A DNA stretch of 6,065 bases from JAJQCI01 sp964388305 (GTDB lineage Bacteria; Bacillota; Clostridia; Lachnospirales; CAG-274). The translations under genes were made by a program, and so were the position numbers. Positions 1 through 6,055 of this stretch are shown piece after piece. How positions within the stretch are numbered: position 1 is the stretch's first letter; every line of letters starts with the position of its first letter. The notes below the pieces were generated by a model that saw only the letters and a list, made by a program, of their open reading frames with translations, was not told the DNA's origin and did no database searches. Where the stretch lies: the NCBI GenBank assembly GCA_964388305.1, contig CAYMAA010000096.1, positions 1-6,065 of the forward strand, written 5' to 3'.

Positions 1-88
1 AAATAGAACAGAAATCAGTGTTAAATTTATCACCAAAATCTGAAATATTTCTTTTCCTCCTTTCATAATATTTGGTCATATTTCAAGG

Positions 89-102
89 GAAAAGCGCTTA
101 CC
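89..102. promoter_or_regulatory. Possible cre-like (CcpA) site
   Basis: The sequence GAAAAGCGCTTACC keeps the AARCG core and the WWWC half of the catabolite-responsive element consensus TGNAARCGNWWWCA, and contains the 8-base palindrome AAGCGCTT. The first two positions and the last differ from consensus. It lies just upstream of a possible leftward gene start at the window edge, which would be the natural target. One such match can arise by chance, so this is a weak call. Confidence 0.25.
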
Positions 103-224
103 GCAAACACTTCCCCTTTCTGCATAGAAGAGGATATAATTCGGGCAAAATTTCCCATAATGTAGTCAAATTGGTTAAAAATGGATAATATTTATAACAA
201 AATTTGGTAAGGAAAGCAAAAACA

Positions 225-315
225 GGAATTTATACGTTTCAGACAAAATTTTAAAAATTTACACTTAATAATTCAGCTTTACCAACAAAAATTAAATAAA
301 TATTGGAATTTATAC
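225..315. repeat. Short direct repeat GGAATTTATAC, two copies
   Basis: GGAATTTATAC occurs exactly at 225-235 and again at 305-315. Each copy is followed, about 9-10 bases later, by an A-tract/T-tract junction: AAAATTTT at 245-252 and AAAAATTTT at 326-334. The copies are therefore loosely similar over nearly 30 bases. They may be decayed duplications or protein-binding sites, but in DNA this AT-rich chance similarity is also possible. Confidence 0.35.
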
Positions 316-448
316 AAATTGCACGAAAAATTTTGAAATACCACCGCTACCCAAAATGCCGCATTATTTATAAAAAGTCAAAAATTGAATAAGGTTAATA
401 AAAAGGGAAACAGAAAAACCGGAATTAATAAAAATACCAAATAAGATT

Positions 449-476
449 TTGATTTTTAAAATATTTATGATATAAT
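449..476 (+). promoter_or_regulatory. Sigma-A promoter of the MerR-family gene (extended -10)
   Basis: The -10 hexamer is a perfect TATAAT (471-476), preceded by TG one base upstream (TGATATAAT), which makes it an extended -10. A -35-like TTGATT lies at 449-454 with a 16-base spacer. Transcription would be expected to start near 483, only about a dozen bases before the ATG at 496. The mRNA leader would then be little more than the ribosome binding site. The spacer is not the stretched 19-20 bases typical of promoters activated by MerR proteins, so simple constitutive or repressed expression is more likely. Confidence 0.7.
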
Positions 477-482
477 TTTTTT

Positions 483-490
483 GGGGGTGA
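483..490 (+). promoter_or_regulatory. Ribosome binding site fixing the MerR start
   Basis: GGGGGTGA ends five bases before the ATG at 496-498. This selects that ATG over the in-frame TTG at 481, which would put the ribosome binding site inside the coding sequence. Confidence 0.8.
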
Positions 491-495
491 TTTTT

Positions 496-1338
496 ATGAA
501 ATACAAAGTAAGTGATTTGGCAGGGCTTTACGGTGTAAGCAGCAACACTATAAGGCGGTATGCGGAAGAGGGTTTTTTAGAGCCTGAGATTGACAAAGAC
601 AACAGCTACAGATGGTACTCGGAATTTGACATTGCAAAAACAGGGATTATAAAGCTATATACAAAATGCGGTTTTTCTCTTTCCGACATAAAAAAGATGA
701 TGAATGGGGAACATGAGGAAATTATTAAGGTACTTGAAGGAAATCTTGAAGAAATGGATAAAAAGCTGAAAAATATGTACTTTTTGCGGCATTGGCTAAA
801 GGACAACATTCAGCTTATGAAAACAGCGGAGCGTTTAGGGAACAGCTACGAATTTTTTAACGGCTTGCACATGAGATACATTTTATACAGTAAAGGCACG
901 GAATATTATAAAGAAAAGGAACGTATTAAAATTTTAAACGATTTTATGTTTAAGCTGCCCGAGGTGGAGCTTTTCAGACTGTATAAATTATCGGATATTA
1001 ACAAAAATGAGATAATTCCCTACAACGGCTGCCTTATAAAGCACAACGACATTGAAAGATTTGGCTTAAACGTAAAGGATTTTGAAAACAGATATATAGA
1101 AAACTACCCAAAAAAGCCATCTATTGTGGGAATAATTGAAGTCAGTCAGGAAAATTATCAAAACAAAGAAAAATATGGCGAGCTTTTACTGAATTACATA
1201 TTAAAAATGAAAAAATACGCTAATGAGCATGGCTTTGAGCCTGACGGGGATATTACTGAAATATTTGTAAACGCTTTCGGCAAAACAAAGGAGTCCCTTA
1301 TAGGTATGCCCCTAAAAGAGCTTAGCGAGAGTAAATAA
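496..1338 (+). CDS. MerR-family transcriptional regulator
   Basis: A 280-residue DNA-binding regulator, cytoplasmic and presumably dimeric. Residues 1-20 (MKYKVSDLAGLYGVSSNTIR) form the MerR helix-turn-helix. They are followed by the RRYAEEGFL turn (20-28), and by SYRWYSEFDIAKTGIIKLYTKCGFSL, which fits the family's wing and second helical unit with the usual Y-R-x-Y and GFSL signatures. Residues about 70-110 are a charged heptad-like helix, the expected dimerisation coil. The remaining 170 residues form an effector-domain-sized C-terminus that contains no metal-binding cysteine pattern. A late segment (DITEIFVNAFG, about 252-262) loosely resembles the ending of GyrI-like small-molecule-binding domains found in drug-sensing MerR proteins, but that is an inference. 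The start is chosen from the GGGGGTGA site five bases upstream. The gene stands alone on the plus strand, and its last 17 bases overlap the end of the opposing operon. Its target and ligand are unknown. The neighbouring glycan operon has an ordinary 17-base promoter spacer, so regulation of it is not supported. Confidence 0.88.
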   Translation: MKYKVSDLAGLYGVSSNTIRRYAEEGFLEPEIDKDNSYRWYSEFDIAKTGIIKLYTKCGFSLSDIKKMMNGEHEEIIKVLEGNLEEMDKKLKNMYFLRHWLKDNIQLMKTAERLGNSYEFFNGLHMRYILYSKGTEYYKEKERIKILNDFMFKLPEVELFRLYKLSDINKNEIIPYNGCLIKHNDIERFGLNVKDFENRYIENYPKKPSIVGIIEVSQENYQNKEKYGELLLNYILKMKKYANEHGFEPDGDITEIFVNAFGKTKESLIGMPLKELSESK

Positions 1339-2518
1339 ACCGCCTTATACACCGTGGAAGTCTGTTAAGAACAGAGTGTAAAATAATTGAAATGCGGTAA
1401 GTTTTTGAATAAAATTTTTCCGCACCCAAATAACCCTCTTTGGCATACATACCTTGGAGAGTAATAATGTTTTGCGGCAATTTAACGGGACGGTTAAACT
1501 GAGAATTATACCTTGCCGCCTTATCATACGAAGAAGAAAAAAGCTGAACTTCACCATTTATTTTATCAAATGCCGCCTTGCCCTTTGGGGAGTTTATCAA
1601 AACGCAGGAAACCCCCATATTTTTGGGAAATTTATGGGAGTGTACCTTTGAAATTTTTTGAAAATCCCCCAAGGTTATATCACCAACACGCAATTTTCCC
1701 GCATAAGGACAGGCATAACAGCTTTTTCTGCTTAAATAACCGCCGTAAAAAAGCGTAAAATACGAGCTTAATTTGGGGGCAATATACAGCCTTGCGTTTT
1801 TGCCGCTGTTTTTGGTATATTCCATACAAATGCCCTTGCCAAAAAACCTTGTTTTATCTCTAAAAGTAAATTTGTCTATCCTTTTACAATTTTTATTTTC
1901 AAGAATAAAAGCCAAATATTCATTAAAAAGTTTTTGACTTGGCACACCGTGGCAAACAAGATCCACGGCAATAAGGTTGGGGTAATTTTTACCCAAAAAA
2001 GACAAAAGCCCTGCCGTTTGACAGGGCGTTCCCCCAAACAGCACGTTTTTGCCTGTTTTAAGCTCTTTTTCAACTGATTTATATGTAAAATTCATATGGC
2101 TTTGAACATATTTTGAGCCTTTAAAGGCTTGCATCTCACTGTGGGTTTTTGCCGCCCTATGTACGGCTTTAACATTGCGCCCGTCATACTCAAACACCGA
2201 CCCGAAAACACAGCCGCCGCTTTCAATAACATTTTTCGCCAAAAGGGGAAATATCCCTCCCGAGGACGAGGTTAAAACCTCTTTCCGCTCCTTTGCCGCC
2301 GCAGCAAAAACCGCCGATGGCTCAACCCCAACTGCCTTGCCTATGGGGCAGGCCTTTTTGCAAGCGCCGCAGGCTATGCACTTGCCGCCGTCAACAAAGG
2401 GATAAGCAAAGCCATATTCGTCCTCTTTCATTGTTATGGCATTTTGGGAGCAAGCATTTTTACACGCTTCACAGCCAAAGCACTCTTCCTTTTTGTTGTA
2501 TAAAATAATTTTTTCCAT
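1322..2518 (-). CDS. Ferredoxin-domain F420-hydrogenase/dehydrogenase beta-subunit-like protein (FrhB family)
   Basis: A 398-residue, probably soluble iron-sulfur protein. The N-terminus is a two-cluster ferredoxin domain: C13-x2-C16-x2-C19-x3-C23, and C47-x2-C50-x2-C53-x3-C57-P. Together these predict two [4Fe-4S] centres. The body matches the FrhB/FdhB beta-subunit fold. It carries SSSGGIF (84-90), VFGSVFE, FKGSKYVQS (132-140), the GGTPCQTAG motif with C166, a conserved DLVCHGVPS (186-194), and a second cysteine pair in CYAC (267-270) followed by RVGDITLGDF. Relatives of known function use F420 or a flavin to pass electrons. Members lying next to polysaccharide pyruvyl transferases have no settled reaction, so a redox step on a sugar or acceptor is an inference. 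It is the last gene of the operon and starts inside the 3' end of the preceding pyruvyl transferase gene. The nearest purine-rich SD candidate is the G8 tract 14 bases upstream, which is far for normal initiation, so translational coupling is likely. Its 3' end overlaps the convergent regulator gene. Confidence 0.88.
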   Translation of the reverse strand: MEKIILYNKKEECFGCEACKNACSQNAITMKEDEYGFAYPFVDGGKCIACGACKKACPIGKAVGVEPSAVFAAAAKERKEVLTSSSGGIFPLLAKNVIESGGCVFGSVFEYDGRNVKAVHRAAKTHSEMQAFKGSKYVQSHMNFTYKSVEKELKTGKNVLFGGTPCQTAGLLSFLGKNYPNLIAVDLVCHGVPSQKLFNEYLAFILENKNCKRIDKFTFRDKTRFFGKGICMEYTKNSGKNARLYIAPKLSSYFTLFYGGYLSRKSCYACPYAGKLRVGDITLGDFQKISKVHSHKFPKNMGVSCVLINSPKGKAAFDKINGEVQLFSSSYDKAARYNSQFNRPVKLPQNIITLQGMYAKEGYLGAEKFYSKTYRISIILHSVLNRLPRCIRRFIYSR

Positions 2519-3590
2519 GGTTCTGTGCTTTACCCCCCCCTAAAGCATTTTTCAAAAAATCAATGCTTTCCTTTCGTTTTTGCTCCGCAAGCACATCAAA
2601 TAAATCATAGTCAATTTTAGTTTCCAAAGAGCTTATAATTTGGCTGCTGCCCTTAACAATTCGGTTACTAAGCTCAAATTCCTTTAACAAAGATATTATC
2701 TTTTTAAATCTGCTGTCATTTGCAATGGAACAGGCAAACTGCTTATGGTTTAAAAGCGAAAAAACCGCGCCGTGAAAAGTACCTGTAACAACACACTCCG
2801 CATTTTTAAACAGCCATGCCCACTGAAAGGGAGTTAAACTTACTGTAATACCTGCATAACCCCTGTCACATTCCCCTGCACCGTAAGCGCTTAAATTTTG
2901 GCTTTTTGCATATTCAAACAGCTTTATTCTTTCCTTTTCCTTCAAGCCGTCACTGTAATAAAACAGCATATAAGGCTTTTTAATGCCCTTAACCTCTTCC
3001 GTGGGAATTTCCGTTAAAAAGGTTGGGTCAAGCACTCTGTGGATTTTCTTGTCCGTAATTTTTCCGATAATTTCTTCCGTCAAATCGTCCCTTGCGGAAA
3101 TCATATAAAAGCCGTTTATGCCGTCCTTTACATATTGAGGAATGTGGTTTGTTTGGGTGCTTCCGACGCTTGGAGCGTATGCCACAATTTTTTTGCACTT
3201 TAATCCGCAGCCGAATTTAATTTTATCGTTGCTCTTTCTGTCAGTAAAATTCCAAACCTCGTCACTGCCTATAATTATGCAGTCAAATTCAAGAGAGTTT
3301 ACATCATTTGGTATGTAGCACTTGGGGGTAAGGTGCATATAGGCTTTTCTTGCCTTTGCAAACTGCGCGGGAACGGTTATTTTACTTATCCAACAACGCA
3401 AATTTTCCCGATTTCCGTAAAAGCGAAACCAGCCGCCCGTGTTAATTATGCTGTGCTTTAGGTTGATGTAGTTTATAACGTAAACCTCGTCCTCGCCGCT
3501 AAGGCTGCAAAGTGTTTTTTGCAAGGCATAGCACTGTAAAAATGCCCCGTAATTATTTATGTAATGATGTGTTAAAATTCCTATTTTCAT
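2469..3590 (-). CDS. Polysaccharide pyruvyl transferase family protein (PF04230), second copy
   Basis: A 373-residue member of the polysaccharide pyruvyl transferase family, which transfers pyruvate from phosphoenolpyruvate onto sugars as a ketal. Family landmarks are the N-terminal THHYINNYGAFLQCYALQ (7-24), GSDEVWN (108-114), VAYAPSVGS (136-144), SARDD (165-169), the VLDPTFL motif (186-192), and the near-C-terminal GTFHGAVFSLL (270-280), whose H-G is characteristic. There is no signal peptide or membrane segment. It is unlike the first operon gene in both N-terminal and RFHS/TFHG motif types, so this is not a recent duplication. It starts 5 bases after the glycosyltransferase stop; GGG eight bases upstream is a weak ribosome binding site. 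The end is suspicious. Residues 351-353 (GGG) come from an eight-G run, and the following 20 basic or aromatic residues overlap the next gene by 50 bases. One extra G would end the protein at residue 353. The true length may therefore be about 353. Confidence 0.85.
   Translation of the reverse strand: MKIGILTHHYINNYGAFLQCYALQKTLCSLSGEDEVYVINYINLKHSIINTGGWFRFYGNRENLRCWISKITVPAQFAKARKAYMHLTPKCYIPNDVNSLEFDCIIIGSDEVWNFTDRKSNDKIKFGCGLKCKKIVAYAPSVGSTQTNHIPQYVKDGINGFYMISARDDLTEEIIGKITDKKIHRVLDPTFLTEIPTEEVKGIKKPYMLFYYSDGLKEKERIKLFEYAKSQNLSAYGAGECDRGYAGITVSLTPFQWAWLFKNAECVVTGTFHGAVFSLLNHKQFACSIANDSRFKKIISLLKEFELSNRIVKGSSQIISSLETKIDYDLFDVLAEQKRKESIDFLKNALGGGKAQNHGKNYFIQQKGRVLWL
2533..2540 (-). repeat. 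Homopolymeric G8 tract at a gene junction
   Basis: Eight consecutive G on the coding (minus) strand lie at the 3' end of the second pyruvyl transferase gene, 14 bases upstream of the FrhB-like start. With eight G the upstream gene reads into the downstream one out of frame and stops at 2471-2469. Adding one G, or removing two, places TAA directly after the tract. Removing one G joins both genes in one reading frame with no stop between them. The tract is also the only purine-rich SD candidate for the downstream gene. Such runs are prone to polymerase slippage and also to sequencing error. Confidence 0.8.
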
Positions 3591-3595
3591 GTCCG

Positions 3596-4690
3596 TTACC
3601 CGTTTATTTCCAAATATAGCTCGGTCAGTTTTTTTGAGGCGGTTTTTATGCTGTAACCGCCGTTTTTTACGGCTATACTCTTGTCTTTTCTGTCTTTATT
3701 TTGCAGTCTGTCAATAATATGCTCTGCCCAAACCTCTGCCGAAGATTGCAGGGAAAGAAACTCCGCATTATCCGTAAATACGGTTTCTTTTGTTATTGTG
3801 TCGGAAAATACGCAGGGCAAATCCGCCGCCTGAGCCTCTATGCCCACAACAGGCAAACCCTCCCAAAACGAGGGCAAAACAAATACGTCAAAAGCACTGT
3901 ACCACTCGTTGGCATTGGGCAAATTCCCCATAAACATTACTTTATCATCAATTCCTAAAGCAACCGCTTTTTTCCTTGCAGCCGCCATAAGCTCTCCTTC
4001 GCCCAAAAGCACAAGCCTTGCACGGGGCATTTTTTTACAAATTTCCGCAAATATCTCCAATAAAAAGGCGTGGTTTTTTTGAGCCATAAACCTGCCAATA
4101 TGCCCTATAACCCGCATATTTTCCAAGCTGTACTTCTTACGCAGTTTTTTTCTTGCCTCGTTGTTAAAAGTAAATTTTTCTTCTTCAATGGCATTGGGTA
4201 TAAGTGTAAAGTCCGCACCCTTTCCAAAATAACACTCCGCCGCCGCAGTGCCGCAGGCAAAGTTGTGTGTGGTACTTTTCTTTAGCATTTTTTTGCAAAA
4301 GAGTTTGAGGGGCAGCTTAATGTCCTTTGCTATGCTTGCTCCGTGTGCATGAAAAATTCTGTTGGGTATGCCGCTGTGTTTGGCGGCAAAAAGGGCATAT
4401 TCCCCCAAAGCGCCGTTGTGCGCCTCTATTGTTCTGTATTCCGAATGCTCCGAAAACAGCTTTTTCATATATTTGTAATATGATAAATACTTGACGGGAT
4501 TAAGCCCCGGGGTTATAAAAATTCTTCCCCCCAATTTTTTTATTTCTTCGTCATAGGCGCCCGGTTTTTGCTTATTGCACAAAAAATCAAACTGCACCTT
4601 TGTTCTGTCTATGTTTCTGTAATAGTTCATAAGTATTGTTTCAATTCCGGCTCTGTCCATATTGCTGACGCAGTGAAGTACTCTAATCAT
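3596..4690 (-). CDS. Glycosyltransferase, GT4-type (GT-B fold)
   Basis: A 364-residue glycosyltransferase expected to move a sugar from a nucleotide donor to a growing glycan on the cytoplasmic face of the membrane. The N-terminal half begins with a Rossmann strand MIRVLHCVSN and the acceptor-side loop RAGIETILMNYYR (13-25), and carries the HAHGAS motif (114-119). The linker has IPNAIEEEKF (164-173), and the C-terminal donor-binding half opens with GHIGRFMAQKNH (196-207). The E-x7-E signature lies in EGLPVVGIE (E277, E285), the usual GT4 phosphate/nucleotide-binding element. Length is normal for the family, and no membrane helix or signal peptide is seen. The arrangement resembles EpsF-like exopolysaccharide transferases, but donor and linkage cannot be read from sequence. 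The gene starts one base after the upstream stop and uses the GGAGG inside that gene's last codons, so the two are translationally linked. Confidence 0.92.
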   Translation of the reverse strand: MIRVLHCVSNMDRAGIETILMNYYRNIDRTKVQFDFLCNKQKPGAYDEEIKKLGGRIFITPGLNPVKYLSYYKYMKKLFSEHSEYRTIEAHNGALGEYALFAAKHSGIPNRIFHAHGASIAKDIKLPLKLFCKKMLKKSTTHNFACGTAAAECYFGKGADFTLIPNAIEEEKFTFNNEARKKLRKKYSLENMRVIGHIGRFMAQKNHAFLLEIFAEICKKMPRARLVLLGEGELMAAARKKAVALGIDDKVMFMGNLPNANEWYSAFDVFVLPSFWEGLPVVGIEAQAADLPCVFSDTITKETVFTDNAEFLSLQSSAEVWAEHIIDRLQNKDRKDKSIAVKNGGYSIKTASKKLTELYLEING

Positions 4691-4691
4691 A

Positions 4692-5723
4692 TTAAATCCG
4701 TCCTCCGCCGCTTAAATGCTCCAAGTAGTTTTTTATTACCTCAAAATGCTCAGTTGCCTGCTTTTTGCTGTTTTGGTATGGCAAAAAAACACTGCTGTTG
4801 CGTATTTCTTCGCTTAATTCCTTTGTGCTGAAATTGTTTAAATAAAACCTCTTGCCCGTGTAGCCTGCATCGTCAAGTACATTGTCGGTTTTTTGAGAAT
4901 ACATAAGAGGTACAAACGGAATACCCAAACGCATTGCCAAAATGCAGCTGTGAAACCTTATGCCAACAACTTTTGAGCATCGCATAAAATTTTTAATAAT
5001 TGTACTGCCATCATCTGTATGAGCAGCAATTTCTACCATTTCCTTGTTTTTGCAAAAAGATTTTATTGTAACTGCGGCGCAAAGGTCGTTTTCTTCTTCA
5101 ATATCAAAGGCAAATAAAATAACTTTTTTACCTGTTTCTTCTATATATAAGTCTGCACATTGAGCAAGCTTTTTGTAAATATCCAAATTGTCTGCAAACC
5201 TGAGCCTGTAGGCGGATATGCCAAGGCAACCCTCGCCTTTAACGGATGGCAGCCACTCGTCCGGCAGTGCAAAAAGTATGTCGGGACAGTATAGCTTTGT
5301 TTTTGCGTGTTGAATGTATTTTTCCGAAAAGCTCTCTCTTACGGTTATAACACTGTATTCTTTAAGCTCTCTCATTATGAGCATTTTAGCAAATTTGTTG
5401 TAAAACGGGCCGATGTTGCAGCCTATAACCCCTTTGGGTACGCTTGTTTTTTTGCGTTTAAAGCTGTTCACTATGTATTCAAACAAATCTCTTTTTGATT
5501 TTATAAAAAAACCCGAGCCTGTTATTCTTAAAATAAAGTCAAACTTAACTTCCGAGCCGTTTTCCAAAATATGAATATTTGATGTTCCCTTAAACGGCTC
5601 TAAAACCTCTCTGCGCTTTGAATGAATAAAAAGCTCATGCTTCGCAAGATAGTATGCGGCTATTCTTATCATCATATCATCGCCAAAGTTTCTGTCTAAA
5701 TAGCCCTCTGTCAATATGTTCAT
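4692..5723 (-). CDS. Polysaccharide pyruvyl transferase, CsaB/WcaK type
   Basis: A 343-residue PF04230 protein and the first gene of the operon. Family features in order are the N-terminal MNILTEGYLDRNFGDDMMIR (N-x-G-D-D at 12-16), ITGSGFF (67-73), the GCNIGPFYNKFAK segment (101-113), a VITVRES strand-turn (125-131), YCPDILFALP (145-154), LGISAYRLR (167-175), and the diagnostic VGIRFHSCILAMRLGIPFVP (253-272) containing R-x-H-S. Characterised relatives such as CsaB add pyruvate ketals to cell-wall polysaccharide from phosphoenolpyruvate, and WcaK acts in colanic acid assembly. Which sugar is modified here is unknown, and related non-pyruvyl transferase activities are possible. There is no signal peptide, so action is cytoplasmic on a precursor. 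The start is supported by AGGG nine bases upstream and a sigma-A promoter behind it. Its last codons (GGC-GGA-GGA-CGG) double as the ribosome binding site of the next gene. Confidence 0.9.
   Translation of the reverse strand: MNILTEGYLDRNFGDDMMIRIAAYYLAKHELFIHSKRREVLEPFKGTSNIHILENGSEVKFDFILRITGSGFFIKSKRDLFEYIVNSFKRKKTSVPKGVIGCNIGPFYNKFAKMLIMRELKEYSVITVRESFSEKYIQHAKTKLYCPDILFALPDEWLPSVKGEGCLGISAYRLRFADNLDIYKKLAQCADLYIEETGKKVILFAFDIEEENDLCAAVTIKSFCKNKEMVEIAAHTDDGSTIIKNFMRCSKVVGIRFHSCILAMRLGIPFVPLMYSQKTDNVLDDAGYTGKRFYLNNFSTKELSEEIRNSSVFLPYQNSKKQATEHFEVIKNYLEHLSGGGRI
4702..4706 (-). promoter_or_regulatory. Ribosome binding site inside an upstream gene
   Basis: GGAGG on the minus strand lies within the last codons of the first pyruvyl transferase, 11 bases before the glycosyltransferase ATG at 4690-4688. 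With a one-base gap between the two genes, this points to coupled translation. Confidence 0.7.
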
Positions 5724-5732
5724 ACTCTATCG

Positions 5733-5736
5733 CCCT
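5733..5736 (-). promoter_or_regulatory. Ribosome binding site of the first operon gene
   Basis: AGGG on the minus strand sits nine bases before the ATG at 5723-5721. It is moderate in strength but well spaced, and it lies within the short leader defined by the promoter upstream. Confidence 0.6.
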
Positions 5737-5763
5737 ATACTGAATTTATGTTTAGCCAATTTA

Positions 5764-5792
5764 ATTTTACCTCTAAATAGTATTCTTGTCAA
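5764..5792 (-). promoter_or_regulatory. Sigma-A promoter of the glycan operon
   Basis: Read on the minus strand, a perfect -35 TTGACA (5792-5787) is followed by a 17-base spacer and a five-of-six -10 TAAAAT (5769-5764). Transcription would begin near 5757, giving a leader of about 34 bases before the ATG at 5723. No attenuator hairpin fits in that leader. A small inverted repeat, ATAC-TTTC-GTAT (5799-5810), lies just upstream of the -35 and could be a protein-binding site. This promoter marks the pyruvyl transferase as the first gene of its own transcription unit. Confidence 0.8.
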
Positions 5793-5911
5793 TGACACAT
5801 ACTTTCGTATTTTCAGCAAATTCCTTATTGTTTGTTGTTAAAAATTTGCTTCGTAACCCCTGCTTTTTTGAGAAATATTATTATTTGTATATGTTAATTT
5901 TCAGCTTCCCC

Positions 5912-5973
5912 TCAATAAATAATTTTATACATTTTATACTATAATTCAATAAATTGTTTCATACATTTTATAC
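5912..5973. repeat. Two 28-base direct repeats built on an ATTTTATAC 9-mer
   Basis: Positions 5912-5939 and 5946-5973 match at 25 of 28 bases, with a 34-base period. Each unit ends in two adjacent 9-mers: ATTTTATAC at 5922-5930 and 5931-5939, then GTTTCATAC at 5956-5964 and ATTTTATAC at 5965-5973. On the minus strand the 9-mer reads GTATAAAAT, close to a -10 element, so the array could supply extra upstream promoters or bind a regulator. It lies about 120-180 bases upstream of the operon's main promoter. Confidence 0.6.
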
Positions 5974-6015
5974 CGCATTTTAACTATTGATACTTCGTAA
6001 ATCCATTAGTAACTT

Positions 6016-6055
6016 TCTTGATTGAAATTTTTTTATCTTGTTTGAAATGTTTTTT
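6016..6055. repeat. Imperfect 20-base tandem repeat
   Basis: Two adjacent 20-base units (6016-6035 and 6036-6055), each starting TCTTG and sharing TTGAAAT followed by a T-run, match at 17 of 20 positions. The array does not visibly continue to the window edge. It is probably simple low-complexity expansion. Confidence 0.5.

Larger units (their letters stand above)
1..480. other. AT-rich intergenic region, no complete gene
   Basis: This stretch is strongly AT-rich and has frequent stops in all frames. Three things stand out. A minus-strand string AAAGGAGG (63-56) looks like a strong ribosome binding site pointing off the left edge. A cre-like sequence lies near position 95. An 11-base string, GGAATTTATAC, occurs twice 80 bp apart. 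On the minus strand a frame opens at ATG 66-64 and runs off the left edge, beginning MKGGKEIFQILVINL. It is too short to judge, and it places the SD-like string inside its own codons. On the plus strand a 13-codon tail ends at TGA 41-43, equally uninformative. The last 35 bases hold the MerR gene promoter. I see no RNA gene here. Confidence 0.6.

Noticed and set aside
83..118. Hairpin between AAGGGAA and TTCCCCTT
   Set aside because: Pairing needs a bulge, the loop is long, and no T-run follows; too weak to call a terminator or riboswitch.
481..495. TTG at 481 as the MerR start
   Set aside because: It would place the GGGGGTGA ribosome binding site inside the coding sequence and add five residues before a canonical MerR N-terminus; the ATG at 496 is better on both counts.
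606..809. Minus-strand 67-codon frame inside the MerR gene
   Set aside because: No ribosome binding site, low-complexity Ser/Phe/Ile translation, and fully antisense to a well-supported gene. Other small frames inside the operon genes were dropped for the same reasons.
1361..1375. Hairpin TCTGTT-AAG-AACAGA as a terminator for the MerR gene
   Set aside because: Only a 6-base stem with no T-run after it, and it lies within the coding sequence of the opposing gene.
5764..5792. Control of the operon promoter by the MerR-family regulator in the classical way
   Set aside because: MerR-activated promoters have stretched 19-20 base spacers; this one is 17 bases and near consensus, and no dyad is visible in the spacer.
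5912..6055. CRISPR array
   Set aside because: The repeats are AT-rich, only two units each, with 6-base or zero gaps instead of spacer-sized unique sequences.
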